NCBI GenBank assembly: GCA_019426215.1
Contig: CM033391.1
Span: forward strand, 4,576,708-4,640,707
Length of the DNA: 64,000 nt
Origin: Buddleja alternifolia
Taxonomy: Eukaryota > Streptophyta > Magnoliopsida > Lamiales > Scrophulariaceae
Reading direction: 5' to 3'
Shown: positions 48,419 to 60,642 of the stretch, in pieces
How positions within the stretch are numbered: position 1 is the stretch's first letter
Layout: each line of letters opens with the position of its first letter
The notes under the pieces: generated by a model
What the model saw: only the letters and a program-made list of their open reading frames with translations
The model's database searches: none
What the model was told of the DNA's origin: nothing
Made by a program: the position numbers and the translations under genes

Positions 48419-48602
48419 AATTTCAGCCCAATCTAATTCCTATAATCAAGCTATTAGATCAAGAATCTCCTACAAACAAGCTACCAAAAGATCAGCCTAC
48501 AGTTATTAATCAGCCCTACAGATATGCATAACAATTACAAAATCAGCGGGTAAATATTTACAATACTAAATAAAGAAATAATAAAATATGATCTCATTGA
48601 CA

Positions 48603-48815
48603 CTTTGTTCATTAAATATTCAGTAAATATTTCAGCAAACACAAATTAAACACAATAGCAAAAAGAAGAATACCAGCCAATATTCGACAAAGAATTCAAG
48701 ATCCATATTCACAGGAAAAACGAAACAGGTACGGATCTAGATCTCATCTCAATATTTCAAAGTAATTATGTTCAGTATCATGTTATAGGATTCATTAATA
48801 ATATACAAATTTAAC
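48603..48815 (+). pseudogene. Pararetrovirus leader and start of protease region
   Basis: 48603 to about 48,780 matches the leader at 27,256-27,425. From about 48,783 the sequence instead enters the protease region (YHVIGFINNIQ) rather than the movement-protein ORF, so the unit is rearranged here. A MULE interrupts it at 48,816. Confidence 0.7.
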
Positions 48816-49191
48816 GGGTAAATTGCACCCAACCCCCTGCGATCAATCTTATTCTCACTCCACCCCCTATGAAAAAAAAATTGTCAACGTACCCCCCTAT
48901 GAATAAATTAAAGAAGCAATTTAACTCCCTATGCGCTTCACTCACTTGTCATGAGACTGGTTACCAAATTTTCGTCAGTTAAAGACTATTTTACCCCTTA
49001 ATTGCTCACCAATGGATCTGATCTCCTAAACATCCATGGTCAGGATTATTTTCTTATATTTTACTTAATTCAATTTATAACAACTGTAGATCTTTATAGA
49101 AATCAACGGTTGATATTACATTTTTTATTTTTAGCTAAATATATATTTTTAAAATTTAAAAATTATAAAAGATATTTAAAAAATATATATA

Positions 49192-49226
<35 letters not shown>

Positions 49227-50224
49227 CACCTTCCCGTTACCATCGGTCAAGCCCAATCGCCGCCGACGAATGGTTGCCTCCTACCAGTCGCCTTCTCAAG
49301 CACCACCACCATCGGACCCTAAAGGCTGACGTATAGCAACAGTAAACCCAAAAAATTGTATAAATGCAATTCACTATATATTGCTGCTGAATCTTTTCAA
49401 TTTGATGAAAAAAGTTGAAAATTGGATGAAATGGAAGTGAGATGCATCGAATTGAACAATAATGGAAACATTCATCGACGTATCGGTCTGCGCAGTTTCA
49501 ATTTGGACGGAGGCGATGATTGACTTGCTGATCGGGTGGTCGTGGAGGCCTAGGTGGATCGGCGCGCGGCGTTTGTGGTTCGCTTTCACGGCGCTCTCGG
49601 CTTTTTCTGTTTGTCACCGGCTTTGGTGTAGTCGGAGCAAGAAGGCGGAGAAGCCGTCGGCTTATGATGAGGTGGATTCAGCTCCGGCTGTGGTGGATTT
49701 GAGATTTGAAGAACCTTCAAATCTTCAAACCTACAAATTTGCATATTTGAAGTTGTTCTTCAAATCAACAAATTTGAAGATTTGAACAAAATATACCTAT
49801 ATATATATATAATATTATTAGTATATACTTTTAAATATGTTTTGATGATTATAAAATTTAAATTGGGATGGGAAGATGATTAGATAAGAAAATGGTGTAT
49901 TAGGATTAGGGATTTGGGGGGAAGGAATGAGTTGGGGAAAAAGATGAAAATAAAATAAAAATAAAAGTAAAAAGGTAAATAAAAATTATAATATAAAATA
50001 ATAGAAATAATATAAAAAATTAGTTAATATTAGTGTAAATATTTTCAATAGGAAAGGGTATTCTGGTCCTTACAGAATTTTTTATAGGCAAAAATATTCG
50101 AGGAAGACGGTAGATATCTTTTTAAAAATGACAAAGGGGAAGTTGACAATTTTTTTTATATATAGGGGGTGGAGACTGGAGTGATAATAAAGTCGACCAC
50201 AGGGGGTTGGGTGTAATTTACCCC
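48816..50224. mobile_element. 1.4-kb MULE-like element carrying GC-rich cargo
   Basis: GGGTAAATTGCACCCAACCC pairs with GGGTTGGGTGTAATTTACCC, with arms of about 200 bp. The target duplication is not clean. The centre (49,240-49,330 and 49,450-49,700) is much more GC-rich than the arms. It contains a 107-codon frame at 49462-49785 (SIWTEAMIDLLIGWSWRPRW) that looks like captured genic DNA. I do not recognise the protein. Confidence 0.72.
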
Positions 50225-50590
50225 ATATATTACTAATACTCAATGACACCGGAGCATGTTATTCACATATCTCACATGAATTAGTCAAGAATCTAGGAAA
50301 AACTAAAATAGATCATCCACTAACTATCACAGGATATAAGAAACAATATACAATAGAAGAATATGTTCATATTACTATTCATTTTAGTAGAAATACAAGT
50401 GTAAATGTAAAAATATTAGTTGAAGACTCTCCTCTAGAAATCAAATTATTATTAGGAACAGACTTCATAGATTTATGTAAAAATTTTACAATTTAAAAAG
50501 AATATCTTAAACTAACTATTCAAAATAATAAAATAAAATTACCAAGAATCAAATTATCTGAAGAAGAAATACAAAAGGAATTCTAGAATA
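50225..50590 (+). pseudogene. Pararetroviral aspartic protease fragment
   Basis: LNDTGACYSHISHELVKNLG carries the D-T-G-A active site, and LLLGTDFIDL matches the second conserved retropepsin block. A stop follows (FTI*KEY), and the frame ends at TAG near 50,585. The usual downstream RT is absent; the movement-protein ORF begins within about 15 bases. Confidence 0.78.
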
Positions 50591-50596
50591 AGTATG

Positions 50597-51172
50597 GAGC
50601 AAACAGATATTCTACATCTAGACAATTAAGAACTAGTAAAACATAAAGGATCATTTCATATTGAAACACTAGTATCAAAGGATAAACTAAAACAAATACA
50701 AAAATCTAAACTAGATCTGAAAGAAGGTCAAGATATAATGAATTATAAATTAAAAGATTTACTTAGCAGAGAAAATATTATATATTATGGAAAATTAGTT
50801 CAAGAAGCACCAACAAACATTGAACTAAGTAGTGGACATATAAGAAAACCTTTTATAGAAGAACAATTATACAAACAATTTTCAAAAATAAACGAAAGAC
50901 AAAGAAAAAAGATTGGATGTATAAACTTATTAACCATACAGATAATAATTAAATCAACCTTTATGGAAGGAATTGATTCACCCACAAGAATGGCTGTACT
51001 TGACGAAAGAATAATTAATCCAAAGGATCAGATAATAGGAATAGTAAATGGAAACCTTAGTGAGGAAATGAAAGAATTGCAAAGTATTATACAACAATTT
51101 CAAGGAATGATAGATAAAAGAAATTCGTATTTAGAAAAATTGGGAACAATGTATAAAGAAATTAAGTATTAA
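50597..51172 (+). pseudogene. Pararetroviral movement-protein N-terminal region
   Basis: The frame opens MEQTDILHLDN, then hits a stop, and continues open from 50,738 to 51,172. The block IIIKSTFMEGIDSPTRMAVL is typical of 30K-superfamily movement proteins of Caulimoviridae, which modify plasmodesmata for cell-to-cell spread. It closely matches the fragment at 27,426-27,667. It ends just before the LINE insertion. Confidence 0.75.
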
Positions 51173-51222
51173 TATTCAAAAACAATATAAGGTAATAATC
51201 CAGCACATAAAGAACCTATTAA

Positions 51223-54200
51223 TCACAGACCGCTACGTATCCAAACAGCTTGGTTCACCGATTCTCGATTCCATCAATTTGTGGCAGATCAGTGGCAAAA
51301 TCAACCGGAACGGGGGATAGCAGATCGTATAAAAGACATTAGAGATAAAGCCGGAAAGTGGAATAAAGAGGTGTTTGAAAATGTCTTCCATCACAAACGT
51401 AAACTTATAGCTCGGATAAGGGGTATTTAGAGGGCGAAGGGACAGCACTTTAATACCTATCGAGCTAAATTGGAAACTAAGCTTATTAAACAACTTCATG
51501 AGACACTTCGACAGGAAGAGCTTATGTGGAAACAAAAGTCTAGAATTCGTTGGCTTAAAGCTGGAGATATGAACACTCGGTTCTTCCACATCATGGCTGC
51601 CACTAATCAAGGGCGAGTCTGAATTAGTAGCCTCGTGCGAGCAGATGGGACTTTAGAAACAGAGGCGAACAAGTTAAAGGATATGGTGGTGGAGTTCTAC
51701 AAATCTCTCTATAGTTATGACGAACCCGTGCACCCCTATAGGCGGACAACTAGTTTCCCGAGACTCACTGACCATCACATTAATATCCTGCAGTTACCAA
51801 TTTCTAAGGACGAGATTTGTCATGCCCTCGGGGAGATGCACCTGACAAAATCTCAGGGCCCAGATGGTCTTCAACCCATCTTTTACCAGAGATGTTGATC
51901 GATTGGAGAAAACGTGATGAATATGGTGAGCGATGCTCTCCACTCAGGAATGATTGATCCCCGTCTTAATGAATCTCTCATTACTTTAATTCGAAAAGAA
52001 AAAAATCCAACACGTCTTTTGAAGTTACGTCCTATTAGTCTTAGTAACATAATTCTCAAAGTCATTACTAGAACTCAGCAAATAGAATCAGAAATATGAT
52101 GGATACACTCATCCCTCAAACCCAAAATAGTTTTATACGTGTACGACAAACTATTGATAATGTTATTATTACTCAGGAGGTCATTCACAATCTTCGAAGG
52201 TTTAAGGGCAAGAAATGTTTTTCTGTCTCTAAGATTGACTTTGATAAAGCGTATGATAGAATAGATTAGACGTACCTGGAAAATGTTCTGAAGGAAATTG
52301 GATAAACCTCATTTTGAGTTTTACCACTACAGCTAGACTCTCCCTTCTTTGGAACGGGGAGACTACGGAGTGGTTTTACCCAAAATTGGGACTCCAGCAG
52401 GGAGATCCACTTTCACCTTATTTGTTTGTGTTTTGTGTGGAAAAATTAGGGGGCCTTATCAGGGAGTCAATCTAGCTCAAGCATTGGCGCCCGATTCCTA
52501 CCTTTCGCACAGGCCCTAGAGTTTCTCATTTGATGTTCGCAGATTATCTCATCTTCTTTGGGGAGGCCTGGGATGCTCAGATTGATGTTACTAGCAGGAT
52601 TCTTGAGAATTATTGAGGGATGTCGGGGCAATTGGTATATCTGGAAAAGTCCCGAATTTTCTTTTCGCATAATCCTCCGTGCCAGGACCCCAAGCCTGGG
52701 CTCTCAGCCGTAGAGCTAAACTTCAACTCACACAGGATCTGGGACGTTATCTTGGGGCTCCGATGGATCATTCTTGGGTCCGTATTAATGATTATAAATT
52801 TCTTGTAGATCGGGTTAAGAAAAAGTTGAAAGGTTGGAAGAGAAAACAATTAGCTATCACTGGGCGTGCTACATTAATTAAGGCGGTCACCTTGACCATA
52901 CCCTCCTATTGCATGAAGACTTCTTTGATCCCAATGAATTTTTGTGACCAAATAGATAGAGCAAATAGGCAATTCCTTTGGGGGGGGGGGGGGGGGGGAT
53001 CGGAAGAGGAACGAAAAATCCATTTAGTCGCATGGAACAAAGTTTGCCAACGTAAGCTAAATGGTGGTCTCGGGATTCGCAATACTCGTGCCGTCAACTT
53101 GTCTTTTCTTGGAAAACTGGGGTGGAAATTCATGACAAACGACAACAAACTTTGAGTTCAAATTCTCAGGCATAAATTTGTGTATCGTAATCGTGCGAGA
53201 GCTCTGAATGCCACCTCTCACACGTGGCGAAGTATTCAAGGGGCGTCCCCATTACTTGCAAACGGCATCAGATGGAAAGTGGGTAACGGGCAATCGGTTA
53301 AGTTTTGGAACGATATATGGATGGGAGATTTGAGCTTGAAACATCGTTCAAATTGGGGGCCCGCTGAGTCCGATTGGAATAGAACAGTTCGGAGCTATTG
53401 GCATGATGTACATGGCTGAAAATGGAATGATTTACAAGGGCTGGAGAATGACATTAAAAATGATTTGGCTCACATTAGATTGGATACAAGCAGCACTAAT
53501 GAGGATGTGATTTACTGGAAGCTTACAAACCAAGGAATTTATACATGCAAAAGTGGCTATGACCTCCTGACTACCGAATCTGACAATAGACACCATCAAG
53601 TTACAGATGCATGGAAAAGGATTTGGAGTGTTAGGGTCGCATACCGCCGCAAAATGTTCATATGGCTGCTCCGACATGACCGGCTTCTCACTAATGCCAA
53701 TATGTTGAGACGTAATATCCATTCAAATGCCGAGTGCCATTTCTGTGGCCATCAGATTGAATTTGCCTTACATGCAATTCGAGATTGTGAGTGGGATGCT
53801 CACATTTGGCGTCAACTCATGAACCTGACTTACCACAATCGATTCTTCTCTCAAGATCTTTCGACGTGGATTGATTGGAACATTTTCTCGACAACAAGTA
53901 GGTATGTATTTTTTTTTTGGGGGGGGGGGGGTGGTCTATTATTTTCACTGAAACGGTTAATATTTTATGGCAGGAACATAATAAGTCTCTTCACAATAAT
54001 GAGGATACCCGCCATGTGGTTACTTTGGATCTTATACGAGCTTGTGTGGAAGAGACGAAACACCTCATCGGTGAGGACCCCGGGACTCTCATGGAAGCAA
54101 TTCAAGTCAGATGGTCTCCCAACCTAATGAAGGATGGAACAAACTGAATGTGGATGGCATACTTTGCAAAGGTAAACTTGATACGGCTGCAATTGGAGGA

Positions 54201-54669
54201 TTAGTCCAGGACATGGAGGGCAATTGGCTTGGAGGTTTTGCTGGTAGAACTGAGTCTGACATGGTTTTGGTAGCTGAATTGGAAATCATTTTCCAAGGAC
54301 TAACGTATGCATGGGATAGGAGGTTACGTGAAGTCGAAGTCGAGAGTGACTGTTTGGAAGTGATTGACAACATCAAGAATGGGACTAATACTCATCTGTA
54401 TTTCGACCTTATCACTAAGATCCGAGCCAAAATGTCACTTCCTTGGCAGATAAAAATCTCACATGTTTGGAGAGAAGCTAATTAAGCGGCAAATATGCTA
54501 GCTAATGTCGGCTTAGAACACGCCATTAGAAGGTTCAACAATGCTACAATCCAAGATATTCTTGATCAAGATCGAGCTGGCATTACATGGACTAGATACG
54601 GAAACTATAACTCGGGTTTGTCGAGTTAGTCACAAGGGTATCCTTTCTCTTTGGAAACCAAAAATTAAG
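51223..54669 (+). pseudogene. LINE (L1-like) copy 1 with RNase H domain, 5'-truncated
   Basis: GAACCTATTAA is duplicated at 51212-51222 and 54670-54680, and viral sequence resumes cleanly after it. The element begins after the endonuclease. Blocks: RIRWLKAGDMNTRFFH, LTKSQGPDGLQPIFYQR, LKLRPISLSN, then FADYLIFF (FADD with the second Asp changed to Tyr, about 52,535). After these come the maturation-type region with AITGRATLIKAVT, the zinc-binding zf-RVT CHFCGHQIEFALHAIRDC (about 53,735) and RNase H with LNVDG, VAELEIIFQGL and ESDCLEV (54,140-54,360). Many stops. Two long G runs lie inside. Confidence 0.92.
52980..52998 (+). repeat. Run of 19 G
   Basis: An uninterrupted G19 lies where the LINE protein should read FLWGG; a second run (G13) is at 53919-53931. 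Homopolymers of this length can form quadruplexes and are also error-prone in assembly. Confidence 0.95.
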
Positions 54670-54680
54670 GAACCTATTAA

Positions 54681-55445
54681 ATGTAGAAAAACAAATTTGT
54701 TATGATCATGAAGATGGACAATTCTTTCCACACTTATTCACACTTTTGATCCATGACTGAATAATATATCAGATATGATACAATATTTAATTAATAACTG
54801 TACAAATCGCTTAAGCAAAGAACAAAGAGATTTTCAAGATATTCATAGTAATCTTGAAGAAATTAACTACTTAAAAGAAAAACGAAAATCATCTGAGCAG
54901 AAAGAAGACAAAAAATGTAGTTGTGAACAAATACTCGATCGGGAAATTAAAAGAACTATTGAAACCAGAAGCTTCACAAAAACAATTAATAAAGCGTGAA
55001 TAATCTGACACTTCAAAATTATTAAAACCATGGAGGATATAAATACAAAAATTAAAGAACAAATGGGAGAAATTACTCAACTTCTAAATCAACTAAAAAT
55101 AGTTCAAAAAGAACAAAGATTACTACCCATCACTAATGAAAATGATGAAGTTATCTTTGGATATGAATCTGACGAATATGAACCCGTAGAATGGATCAAA
55201 CAAAAACTGAACCTACAGAATATCAAGAAGAAAGTAGTAAGCAAGGAGAACAGGGAAAAAGAGAATTAGATGATAGATATAAATATGAATATGATCCAGA
55301 AATCAATAAAAATCCTAATTTTGAAAATTACGAAAATTACGGATATTCAAAAACAAGAAAAGGATTAAGAAAAATACCAGAACGGTATATACCAAGAATA
55401 GAGCATGTAGGACCGGAAGGAATATTAAACATTGACTGTGTAAAA
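54681..55445 (+). pseudogene. Pararetroviral coat-region fragment, part 1
   Basis: Acidic, Lys-rich, coiled-coil-like frames (54,775-54,999; 55,030-55,269; 55,191-55,445) continue the virus after the LINE. The first part matches the fragment at 27,857-28,015. The region YIPRIEHVGPEGILNIDCVK precedes the solo LTR. I place it in the coat/linker region from its position after the movement protein. Frames shift twice. Confidence 0.65.
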
Positions 55446-55986
55446 TGTTGGGTGTAAAAGTGTGTTAAACTGTGAAAGCGATATTTGAGGAATAATACAT
55501 ATTTTAAAATGAGAGAATTATAATATTTTTCCAATTAGCTAATACAATATAGCCTTGAAAAATTTTGTGAGTACAAAGAGAGTTTCTAACTCTCAATAAG
55601 CTCTAGCTAAATTCTCTATCTTTCTCTCCATAAAATGGAATCATTACACACATATATATAGGCCTATGTTAACCGCTATATTCAAATCTTCAACATTAAA
55701 AAATGGTCAAAGTTCCATGCACGTAGACACCTTGTATGCATGCTCTAGAATCCTCAAGTTGATGATGTAGAAGCTTATGGTTGTCACTAAAAGTTTTTCT
55801 CAATTATCCATGATAAGCATTTGACCTTAAGACGAAGCAAAATTCTAGAGCCCGCATGACCGACTCTAATTTGCACACTCCATCTTGATTGGTGGATTTA
55901 AGTTAAGGATCTTTATTTCTAAGACATGTACTCAAGCAGCTGCGTTGCTCCACAATAACCAAGAATTACAAATTAATATTTTAACA
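55446..55986. mobile_element. Solo LTR in pararetroviral coat region
   Basis: 541 bp bounded by TGTTGGGTG and TTTTAACA. TAAAA is duplicated exactly at 55441-55445 and 55987-55991. Removing it rejoins the viral frame. No internal retrotransposon sequence is present, so it is the product of LTR-LTR recombination. Confidence 0.9.
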
Positions 55987-56128
55987 TAAAAAATGCTCCT
56001 GAATTAAGGGTTGAATGGGCAACAAAAATGTCATTAATAATTCAAAAAGAAAAACGTTTTCAAGAACTAGAAGATAGACAAACTCTATACAAATGTATCT
56101 TATCTTATCTTATCTATCTATCTATCTA
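55987..56128 (+). pseudogene. Pararetroviral coat-region fragment, part 2
   Basis: Reading continues in the same frame as before the solo LTR (ELRVEWATKMSLIIQKEKRF) up to about 56,093. A (TATC)n microsatellite then leads to the 5' end of the second Helitron. Confidence 0.65.
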
Positions 56129-56204
56129 TCTATTCTATTATAAAAATACGAGTTGATTTTTTTACATTTTTTATGTACTTAAAATATCCCTATAAAATCC
56201 AACT

Positions 56205-59200
56205 ATTTATCTATCTATCTATCTATTCTATTACAAACTTTGCAGAAGAGCATGAGATCATCTGCAAAACATATGTTGGCAAGCTTCAAATTTTTACACC
56301 CAGGGTGATATCTGAGTTCTCTTGACTTGGCTGCTCTCTGAAAACTTCTTGTTAAGTACTCCATGATTAAGACAAATACGAGAGGAGACATAGGATCTCC
56401 CTGTCTTAATCCTCTTTGTCCCTTGAAAAAACCAAGCACTTCTCCATTCAACAGCACTGAATATGTTGTAGTTGTGACACACTCCATGATCCACTCACAA
56501 AACCTCTGAGGAAAATTCAGACCTTCCAGCACCTCTTTCAGAAAACACCATTCTACTGAATCATAAGCTTTCTGTAAATCTATCTTCATCAAGCATCTAG
56601 GAGAGATGTTCTTCCTATTGTAGCATCTTATCAAGTCTTGACTAATTAGAATATTGACCACAACAGATCTCCCGTTGGTAAAAGCACCTTGATTCTCATT
56701 CACTAGATATGGAAGTACATCAGTCATCCTCTTAGTGATCATTTTAGAGATGCATTTGTAAATAGTGTTAAAACATGCAATGGGCCTAAATTCAGTAGCC
56801 TTTGTGGGGTTCTCAACTTCGGGAATTAGACATAACAGAGTGCTATTGAGCTGTTTCAATAACCTCCCATGAGTGAAAAAATCTAACACAGCTTTAGTAA
56901 GATCCTGTCCAATTATATTCCATGCACCTTTGAAGAATCCACTTCCATAGTCATCTGGCCCTGGACTCTTCGTAGAACATATGCTGAAAAAAGTCTCCTT
57001 CACATCCTTCTGATCAAATGGTTGAGTTAATCCCATTTGTTGCTCCAAGTTTAACATAGGCTCCTGTGCAAAACACTCCTTCTTTAGTGTGTTGTGTTGT
57101 CTTGTGTGTCCCCAGTTGTTCTGTCTAGTATTGCACAAAATGTGTTGTCACTTCATCATATTCTGTAATCCATCTTCCTTTATCCTGAATCCTGGTCACT
57201 CTAGTTCGGTACTCCTGTTTATTAATCACCAAGTGAAAATATTTGGTGTTAAGATCCTCCATTTTGAGCTATGATATCTTTGCTTTCTGCTGGAAATATT
57301 GCTCCCTTGCCATATTCTTGTTTCTACATATTGTTAGTTGTTCTTTAACTTCCACCTGCAACTGCTCATTTTTAGGATTCATATTCATTCTCTGTTGCAT
57401 TTCTGCAAGCTGCACATTAGCACAATCTGCCTGTTTTTCTATATCTGCAAAACACTCTCTATTCAGCTTTTTCAATTCAGATTTCATCCTTTTCAGTTTC
57501 TGGACAATAGTATACATTGTATTCCCTTCCACTTGTTGACTCCAGATTTGCTCTACCACCTTTAAAATCTCTTTTGATTCACACCATATATTGTAAAATT
57601 TGAATGGCTCAGGTCTAATCACATCCTGAGTTAGCAGCCTAATCACAATAGGGCTGTGATCAGATAAGCCCTCAGGTAGAAATGTAGCCTCAGCAGCAGG
57701 ATACATGCCACACCACTCATCATTAACAAAAGCCCTATCAATTCTGAAAAACACATGGCTGTAATTCTATGTGTAGTAGCATCCATTCCATCTCATTTCC
57801 TCCAACCCACAAGTCTCCACACATTCCTTGTACTCCATAATCTCAGTAACAGAAACTGGACTCCCACCAATTCTGTCCCTCTCATTGAGCACACAGTTAA
57901 AATCCCCCTGAATCAGCCAAGGACCTTGAATATTCTGCTTAATCCTTCTCATATCATCCCATAATTGCACTCTATCTGCTACTACATTAAATGCATAGAC
58001 ATAAGTAATTTGAAATTGTTTATCAGTGCTCTTCTGCTTAACCTTGATATGAATAAGCTGAGCAGTAGTATCTACCACCTGCACCTCATAATTGTCTTTT
58101 TTCCACATCACTCATATCCTACCCCTAGGATTATCTTCTATATTGGTTTGAATACCCCACCCCTGACATATAATTGTATATACCCTATCAATATTATCTC
58201 TCTTTATTTTATGTTCAAGTATACCCATTATACCTATTTTATACTTACTACAGAGATGCTTCACATCTCTCTGTCTAGTGGTAGTGTTCAGCCCCCTGAC
58301 ATTCCAGCATGCTAGATTGTGCATCATCTTATATAATGTATATATTTTCAGCTTGCCCCTTCTCTTTATCCTGCCTTGTAACTCCTGAAGTTGATGGAAT
58401 ATCTTCACTTTGCATAGTTCTCCTGCCTGTCTTGGTTACAACTTGCCATGGTACTTAGGTGTTCTTTCCTGTATTGTTTTCTTCTTGTTGGGCCTGGTTC
58501 CCATTTGTTGTCCTTGATCCACCTTCATTCCACTGCTGCCCCCTTTTCCTGATTCACAACTTTAGGTCTCCAAACTAAGGTGCTTTTCCTCTTTCTGCAT
58601 TCTGACTCTCCATAACCATAGCCTTAACAGTAGGAGCACCAAAAAGGCTTCCATTCATAGTTCACCTTTTGTTCAATCACACGGCCCTTCTCATTTTGAA
58701 AAACCACTTTCTCCAGCATATGTTTCAAATCTACATCCACAAGGACCTTGGCAAATTGTACTCGTTCTTTCTCCATAGTCATATTATCAACCATTGTAGG
58801 AGTGCCAATAAGACTAACTATCTTACTCAAAGCAACACTGCTCCAGTATTTAAGATGAAGGCCCTCAAGCCTAACCTAAACTGGAACACTCTCCACTATT
58901 TTCTTACTGTAATCTGTATTTTCACTCCAGGGGCTAACAATCAGTGGTTTTCGATCAAAGTGGAGCCCCTAATTCTAATGCAGCATCTCTATCCCCCTTA
59001 TTACAAAACTTCACCAAGTAGTATCCATTAGCCATTTGTAGAACTTTTCCTATGTTATATTTACCCCAAATATGCCTAGTATACCCATTCATTACCTGAT
59101 ATGGCGGATTCGCTCCAAGCACATAGCAGACCAAGGCATTACTCCAGTATTCGATTTCAGATACCACATCCTCCGTATCAATCTTCCCAATTGCTTGATT

Positions 59201-59632
59201 ATCCACCATCTGTGGTTCTTTATACTCCAGCTTGCATCCCGCATTCCTCAATTTGGATACATCAAAGGTATCCCAAATCCTTCCAGTCTTAGCTATAGTG
59301 GAAGGATTAAGTTGTGGTTGAAACCCTAAATTCGGTAATTGGGGATTCTCTCGTAGTTGCTGCACACTCCGTTGTAGAACTCGTAGAACATCTTCCTCAG
59401 ATTGATTGTTGTGCATCATTTCCTGAGCTTGCGATAGGAATTGAGCAACATTCCTATGATCAACCTCTGATTGCACTTGGGTTGCAGTCTGCGATTGTAC
59501 CCCATCACCACCTTCTTTCCCTGGAGTTATCGACAGCGATGTGACCGAAAATTCCCTAGCCGGTTGTTTCCCACCTCCCTTCTTCTTCTTGGCCATGGCC
59601 GTGGTGCACTTTAGCTGGGGCTATCGTGCACC
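56205..59632 (-). pseudogene. LINE (L1-like) copy 2 with ORF1, endonuclease and RT
   Basis: ORF1 starts at 59596 (MAKKKKGGGKQPAREF). It has a DUF4283-like core and a Cys-rich end near 58,640, broken at 58,955. The endonuclease begins LACWNVRGLN (about 58,310), keeps GDFNCVLNERDRIGG and LSDHSPIVIRL, and reads EHK where ETK is usual. RT (57138-56215) has LCLIPEVENPTKATEFRPIA and an intact FADDLMLF, then stops abruptly at a (TATC)n tract, so the 3' part is missing. Frames break near 58,111, 57,760 and 57,270-57,140. It is better preserved than copy 1 and belongs to a different family. Confidence 0.92.
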
Positions 59633-59639
59633 GAGAGAA

Positions 59640-60076
59640 AAGAGTGTTTTTGTCACGATGATGATTCATATTGTTGTTCTTTTGTTTGCATAATCTATTT
59701 ACAATGACGAAATGAGTTTTGAGAAGTGTATATGATCAAAATTACCATTAAAAAGAGACAAAAAACCATCACAGAGTAATGATGAATTGCTAATTTTATC
59801 TTCAACTTTGAAAAATTATGTTAAAATGGTGAAATTTGTTAGTTATTTTTTTTTGCGTTGAAAATTATCAAAATTTGTATTTTTGGGGTGGAAAATATAA
59901 TTTTTGACATTTGAATTAACCTCAACAGTTTCCAATTTGACGCAAAATTAGACGGAGGGACCACATATTCAATACGTGGTAGTTTAGGGACTATATTAGA
60001 TGAGCGGTGTAACTGGGGGACCAAAATCGAATTCCAAGTATAACTAGTAGAGGACCTAACATGAAATTTTTCCGTA
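59640..60076. mobile_element. MULE terminus, one arm only
   Basis: ACGGAAAAATTTCATGTTAG (minus strand, from 60,077 leftwards) and the blocks TTTTGGTCCCCCAG and CTCATCTAAT resemble the arms of the MULE at 60,643. The partner arm is not visible; LINE copy 2 adjoins and may have truncated it. Confidence 0.5.
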
Positions 60077-60642
60077 AAGATATATATAAACTTGGAAAAT
60101 AATTAAATAATAGATATTAACTTATAATGTACGGATACTCACAAAAATGATCCCGTGCAATGTCATATTCGTATCGTACCCTATCCAATACAGATACTCC
60201 AGGATACCGTGTCCGGACCATTCTTGAAGTGTCCAACAATAAAAATAAAATACAAATTTTAGACAGCTTATTCGGTACAAAATTTGAAGTATCCGACTAG
60301 CCTTGGATACCATACAAAGTATCTATATACAATAAAATACAACCTTTTGAGGTCATCCAAATAAACGCACATGTGGATAGCCTAATTGAAGTGAATTTTG
60401 CCACATAAGTAATTTAATTTATATTTATTTTATTTGTTTTGGATGAATATAGTAATTAATCTTTATCTAAGACATTCAAGATTTGAAATTCAAAATAAGG
60501 TAGTTATCAATATAATTTAAATAAAATAAAAAACTAACTTTTTTATATTTATTTTTATTATTCATGATATTTATTGATCATTTTATTTGTTATATTGATC
60601 ATATATTATTATTTATTATACTAAAATATATGATTTAATACT
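60077..60642. other. AT-rich stretch with GGATAC-type repeats
   Basis: Between the MULEs are short GGATACT/AGTATCC motifs (60,130-60,310) that pair with each other, perhaps a decayed foldback element. There is no gene. Confidence 0.35.

Larger units (their letters stand above)
31582..48602 (-). mobile_element. Copia element Z, inserted in the pararetrovirus
   Basis: The 5' LTR is 48317-48602 (286 bp, TGACAAAACTAAAG...CATTGACA). The 3' LTR is split into 31582-31647 and 43840-44036 by element Y. The primer site TGGCATCAAAGCC borders the 5' LTR. A purine tract GAGGGGGGA borders the 3' LTR at about 44,037. The flanks CTTTA (31577-31581) and CTTTG (48603-48607) match at 4 of 5. Uninterrupted viral leader at about 27,252 shows the empty site. 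Without Y the element would be about 4.8 kb. Confidence 0.9.
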
